The translations under genes and the position numbers were made by a program. DNA of 64,000 nucleotides from Nipponacmea schrenckii (taxonomy: Eukaryota; Mollusca; Gastropoda; Lottiidae), in the NCBI GenBank assembly GCA_030562195.1, contig JAUJPP010000011.1, forward strand, positions 6,820,001 through 6,884,000, read 5' to 3'. The notes beneath the pieces were generated by a model that was not told where the DNA came from, did no database searches, and saw only the letters and a program-made list of their open reading frames with translations. The stretch's first letter is position 1, and each line of letters begins with the position of its first letter. Shown here one piece after another: positions 60,460-64,000 of this stretch.

Positions 60460-61180
60460 AAATGTCAGAAAATAGAATGTCCTGTAGAGGTTTAAGAGAT
60501 AAAAAGGACAGTGGAAGGGTCAAGGCTGATGGTGAACAAAAAATGTCCTGCTGGTTGAAAATACACTTGGTCCTCACAACCTACTTCGAATGCAATAAGA
60601 GATGGCCACCTTTTCAGGTCATATATGTACCAGACTTTAAGATATTCCTACCCATCTGAAATTGCCAATTCTTTGTCAGAGCCAGTTCTACGTCCTGCAG
60701 AAGCGTTACCTTTACCGATGGTAAATGAGAGCTGGATATCAGGTCAGATTGGCGTGGTGAATGAGTTGAGCAGGGAGCACAATGATGGCCTTTGTGATAG
60801 TCCGGGCTACTGTGCAAAGTATGGTAAATACAATCTCATGGATGTAGACTCAGGATGTATAGTGGATTTTACTGATCCCAGAGTGAAAAATTCCAATGCT
60901 ATGGAATTCATGGGGCCAATACAGTGTTTTTCTAATATGAAGAAATGGAATATTGACGACAACATCCTAACCTCAGACAGACATAAAACCATACGGTAAT
61001 TATTTGGGTTGACAACCCTCAGATTACACACCAATTTGACTAGTGGCATTTTTGCAAAGTTATCGTAAAAAAAATCAGCCTCTCCTTGAATTGTTACAGT
61101 CAATTGGTAACAACTTCTGGTGGTGTGCCGAGTCATGTGAAGGCAATGCAGACATTTTGAAAGATAAATAGGAATCAATT
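60460..61180 (+). pseudogene. Kolobok-like DDE transposase remnant
   Basis: Plus-strand frame 60625-60999 reads CDSPGYCAKYGKYNLMDVDS and, later, ILTSDRHKTIR: the blocks surrounding the first and second catalytic acidic residues in Kolobok-type transposases (family pattern DSPGYSAKY...MD...TDRH). A further segment near 61080-61160 reads LLQSIGNNFWWCAESCEG, matching the usual NHLWWCA block. Frames change and stops intervene, so it is inactive. No terminal repeats were identified. Confidence 0.6.
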
Positions 61181-61189
61181 CTTTATCTT

Positions 61190-61925
61190 TTCAAGTAATT
61201 TAGCACGAGGACGGCAGATCAAAGACTTGGCTGACAGTAGGGTCCCCACCAACTAAAATTGTCAAAAACCGTGGGTTCTTGGGTGATTTGAAGTTTTTTT
61301 ATCCTGTATCCCCATACTGGGACCTTGCATTTTATCACTCTCTGGTGATTAACTACGCCCCTTACCAGGGTTTGGTCAGCAGGACCCAATTTGCTGCATA
61401 TCTATGTATAATATGGTTGTGCCAAAGCCATTAACAAACAAGAAAAAATGGGTGGTAAAAGTTAAGACTCTGAAGGCCCACAGCTATCCTTATGCGTACA
61501 CAGAACATGGAGAATTCTTATGTAAAGCTTCCTGAAGTCAGAAAAAACATGTCTTTAATTGAGAGGCCAGCAAAGAAAGAAATCATCCCCCCAACACTTG
61601 CTAATTGTCGCTTCAGAAAAGAAAAGTTATTATGTGGTAGTATTTTGTCGTCACCCCTGCTGGTCCACAACTGCAGTTTTATCTGATTTATTTTGATGTG
61701 ATCATATATGGATTAGATCCTGGACATGACGATTTTTTACTACGCACTTGTTTTTGCGTTATTGCTCTTGACTTACTTAAAACGCATCAAAACGCATGGT
61801 AACTTAGTAAACGAGCATACATCAATACTTTGGAAAAATATCGTACAAATTTAAAGGGATAGTAGGTCTTAGAATTAACAAAATTTTAAACTGTTAGTCT
61901 AGATATTGATTGTTAACTGGAGTAA
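61190..61925. other. Stretch between two mobile elements
   Basis: No intact gene. Part of it (about 61440-61530) reads KVKTLKAHSYPYAYTEHGEF in one frame and may be transposon-derived, but I do not recognise it. Confidence 0.35.
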
Positions 61926-62147
61926 TATAAATTGCTGTTGGGAATGGACACTGCTAAAAACTGTATTTCGCTTACCTTTCCTTTTATTGGTTCAACAAAA
62001 GACGTACGCTTCACATCTTTCATACCAACTCTTATGCCTGAAGAAGCTAACATTGCGAAATCCGGATTGCATATATTGAGGAGTGCCCTGTATCTTATTT
62101 GTTGTAAGTTGATTTGTATTAAATATTACCAACTCTGTTTTGTGATA

Positions 62148-63557
62148 ATGGATCCGAGATATAATTGGTTATACCACAGACGCAATGCATATCATCGCCA
62201 TATTCCATACTATGAGAGACATCCAGCTCAGTTTCACCAGCATCACTACAGGCCTTATTCTAGATCGAACCCACAACCCCATCATCAAAGGCAGAGACAA
62301 GATACTACAAGTCCGATTGTGAAGATGCTCTTTCAGCTCATTCAGTGTCTTCACCACGCTTCCATCATTTCAAAACAAGCTAATGGTTCACCAACTCGTG
62401 GGTTTACATACAAAATAAATGATCTTAACCGGTTTGTAAAACCAGCTCTTAAAACCCACCAGATTTCTTCGGCTATTGAAGAGGTCAATAAATCTTGGGC
62501 AATAAATGTGGCATTGGCACTTAAGAACCATTACGATTCACAGCTGGCCACCAAAATTAACATGATCAAATCACAAAATATTTCAGAATTTGATATTCAA
62601 AAACATTCCGCGGAAGCGATCAATTGGGCTAAAAAGTCATATCGACGACTACAAAAAGAAACATTAGATCATTTTAAAAGAATCATTGCTAATTTGAAAT
62701 GTGGAAGTGTGGTGGAGGAAATGGATGTTCCTCCAAGCCCGCCTACCAGCCTGCTTTCTAACAGAATCGTCGCCACACCAAAACGGAAACGTACTCCATC
62801 ACCGTCACAGTTACCCAGCACCTCAACATTTTTGCCGACACCAAACAAGAGACCTAATACAAATACCATTCAAACCATTGTCTCTCCAAATCGATTCTCT
62901 CTACTACCATCAACACCACAGAATTCCAGTCAACGTTCGAATCCAGAAACTCCACAATCCACAACCAAGACCACATCCCGTCGTCGTTTGAGTTTGGGAA
63001 ACTCTCCATCTCCTAATAAACCTAGACGCCATGATAACCAAAAGGATAAAACCAAATGGTCTCTTCCTGCCTTCGTCAAGCCAGTTCTTATCTTAGGATC
63101 ATCCAACATAAGTAATATTCCTACTGTAAATCCTGATACGCAAGCTGAATCCTTCCCTGGTGCCCGTGTCCAACACATTAGCCATTTACTATCAAAGATT
63201 TCCCCATCTACAGTTCCAAAGAAGATAGTGTTCCACATAGGTTTGAATAACAGAGACGAGTCAGGTGAATCCATCCACAGGCGGATGATAGACTTGATCA
63301 AGTTAGCTAAATCGAAGTTTCCTGCAGCTTCCCTATTTGTGACTCAAATTCCCTTCTCTAAAAATCTTCAACTTTCAGATCCCCAAGCAGCTACTAATCT
63401 TAGAAGATTCAATGACCTGGTATACCATAAACCTTCATCGGATGCGAAAACCAGTCCCCGTTTCAATGGAATGATTGGTGTCATTTCGGACCACATCCAC
63501 TGGATGGCCCCCATTGCCAAAGCTATTTATTCTCAATGGGTCTCCCATTTAAACTGA
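62148..63557 (+). CDS. Retroelement ORF1 with SGNH-hydrolase domain
   Basis: Open frame of 469 residues from MDPRYNW at 62148; in-frame sequence extends upstream to 61932 but looks unrelated, so I prefer the internal start. The N-terminal part (to ~70) is rich in His, Tyr, Arg and Gln. A helical middle follows, then a Pro/Ser/Thr-rich basic linker (about residues 195-330). The C-terminal SGNH fold shows LILGSSNIS (nucleophile Ser), SFPGAR (Gly), HIGLNN (Asn) and SDHIHW (Asp/His), so the catalytic residues appear to be kept. SGNH/esterase domains occur in ORF1 of several retroelement groups. ORF2 starts 22 bp before its stop in another frame. It is intact although its partner is broken; a host role is not indicated. 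Confidence 0.7.
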   Translation: MDPRYNWLYHRRNAYHRHIPYYERHPAQFHQHHYRPYSRSNPQPHHQRQRQDTTSPIVKMLFQLIQCLHHASIISKQANGSPTRGFTYKINDLNRFVKPALKTHQISSAIEEVNKSWAINVALALKNHYDSQLATKINMIKSQNISEFDIQKHSAEAINWAKKSYRRLQKETLDHFKRIIANLKCGSVVEEMDVPPSPPTSLLSNRIVATPKRKRTPSPSQLPSTSTFLPTPNKRPNTNTIQTIVSPNRFSLLPSTPQNSSQRSNPETPQSTTKTTSRRRLSLGNSPSPNKPRRHDNQKDKTKWSLPAFVKPVLILGSSNISNIPTVNPDTQAESFPGARVQHISHLLSKISPSTVPKKIVFHIGLNNRDESGESIHRRMIDLIKLAKSKFPAASLFVTQIPFSKNLQLSDPQAATNLRRFNDLVYHKPSSDAKTSPRFNGMIGVISDHIHWMAPIAKAIYSQWVSHLN

Positions 63558-63675
63558 ACGCGGGGGGAAGCAACGTCAAACTAGGCCAGACCATCGTGAA
63601 TCTGAGCTCGCGCAAACTTTCTCCCCTTGAAGAAAGAGTTTTAGATAGAGGGTTGACTTTCATCCCTTCATTTAA
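63536..63675 (+). pseudogene. Start of retroelement ORF2 (Penelope-like N-terminus), truncated by insertion
   Basis: ATG at 63536 overlaps the end of ORF1. The frame reads NLSSRKLSPLEERVLDRGLT and then FIPS. An NLSxxxLSxxExxVLxxGLxF block is what I know from the N-terminal region of Penelope-like element reverse transcriptases. The match ends at 63675, where an ATA/TAA microsatellite and foreign sequence begin. The RT core is outside the window or lost. Confidence 0.5.
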
Positions 63676-64000
63676 TAATAATAATAATAAACTCTTTATT
63701 TTACATGGGTCAGAATTAGGCCCAATACACAAGGACATGGTCCTGTCTCACATTCAGCCCATGGGGCAATACATTGGAAAAAAAAAAAAGAAAGTAAAAT
63801 CGAAAATACATAATATCTCAATATACAATTCGTCTGAAATACTAAAAATACACAAGTACATGTGTATCAAATGGACAGAGATATGTTCCGGCGATCAAGT
63901 ACATGACCACAAAAACCTCTTTCACGTGTACCAATTTTGTCGTCGGTTGAGCATGTCATTAGGACTTTTAAGCTAAATTATTTCTTTCGCGAAAAATTAG
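63675..64000 (-). mobile_element. 3' end of another non-LTR retrotransposon, antisense, with (TTA)n tail
   Basis: On the minus strand the sequence ends CCCATGTAAAATAAAGAG followed by about six TTA units at 63691-63675. A 3' end of simple TTA repeats is usual for several non-LTR clades. It lies exactly where ORF2 similarity stops, so it inserted into the SGNH element and runs off the window edge. Confidence 0.55.

Overview
The window is eukaryotic, AT-rich, intron-bearing DNA that is very rich in minisatellites and decayed transposons. TNF-superfamily genes, SGNH-bearing retroelements, and Kolobok-like and DUF4371/hAT-like remnants together suggest a marine invertebrate, most probably a mollusc. 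That identification is an inference; no diagnostic species sequence was seen.

Layout on the + axis. A complete four-coding-exon TNF-superfamily ligand gene, TNF-A, lies at 3914-7745. A decayed hAT-like element split by a 1.2-kb foldback element (10.2-12.35 kb) and a deleted Tc1-like transposase (12.5-12.96 kb) follow. At 13.33-15.26 kb there is an orphan, frame-broken copy of TNF exon 3 with its repeat array. From 15.3 to 23.6 kb I see no gene, only a 48-bp minisatellite and dispersed repeats. An intact intronless glutathione reductase ORF lies on the minus strand at 23605-24996. The stretch 26.6-43.0 kb is a run of minisatellites (periods 28, 39, 25, 36, 43/53 and 51 bp) mixed with a large direct duplication (27.5-31 and 37.1-40.4 kb) and scrambled fragments of an APE-type non-LTR retrotransposon. 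The second ligand gene, TNF-B, occupies 43803-51679 with its introns filled by minisatellites. It is followed by a small decayed reading frame resembling the capsid of a circular ssDNA virus (54.32-54.84 kb) and a second foldback element (55.15-56.08 kb). A TNF-receptor-like gene runs on the minus strand (59418 to 57001), converging on TNF-B. The right end holds a Kolobok-like transposase remnant (60.4-61.2 kb) and a retroelement with an SGNH-hydrolase ORF1 and the start of ORF2, cut by another non-LTR insertion.

The two ligand genes have identical exon lengths and phases for coding exons 1-3 (333, 67 and 120 bp; phases 0, 1 and 1). Their predicted products are 318 and 319 residues: type II membrane proteins with a C-terminal TNF-homology domain. 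The receptor-like gene has cysteine-rich repeats, one membrane span and apparently a very short tail. A ligand and a receptor of the same signalling family therefore sit within about 6 kb of each other.

The most unusual structure is a 42-bp minisatellite whose unit spans the exon 3/intron 3 junction of the TNF genes. Every intact unit carries a consensus 5' splice site (GTAAGT), and upstream of it a branch-like TTACTAC, a pyrimidine-rich stretch and CAG. The unit length is a multiple of three, so any donor in the array keeps the reading frame into exon 4. It occurs 7 times in TNF-A, about 43 times at the orphan exon and about 70 times in TNF-B. All exon models come from reading the sequence by eye; no transcript evidence was available.
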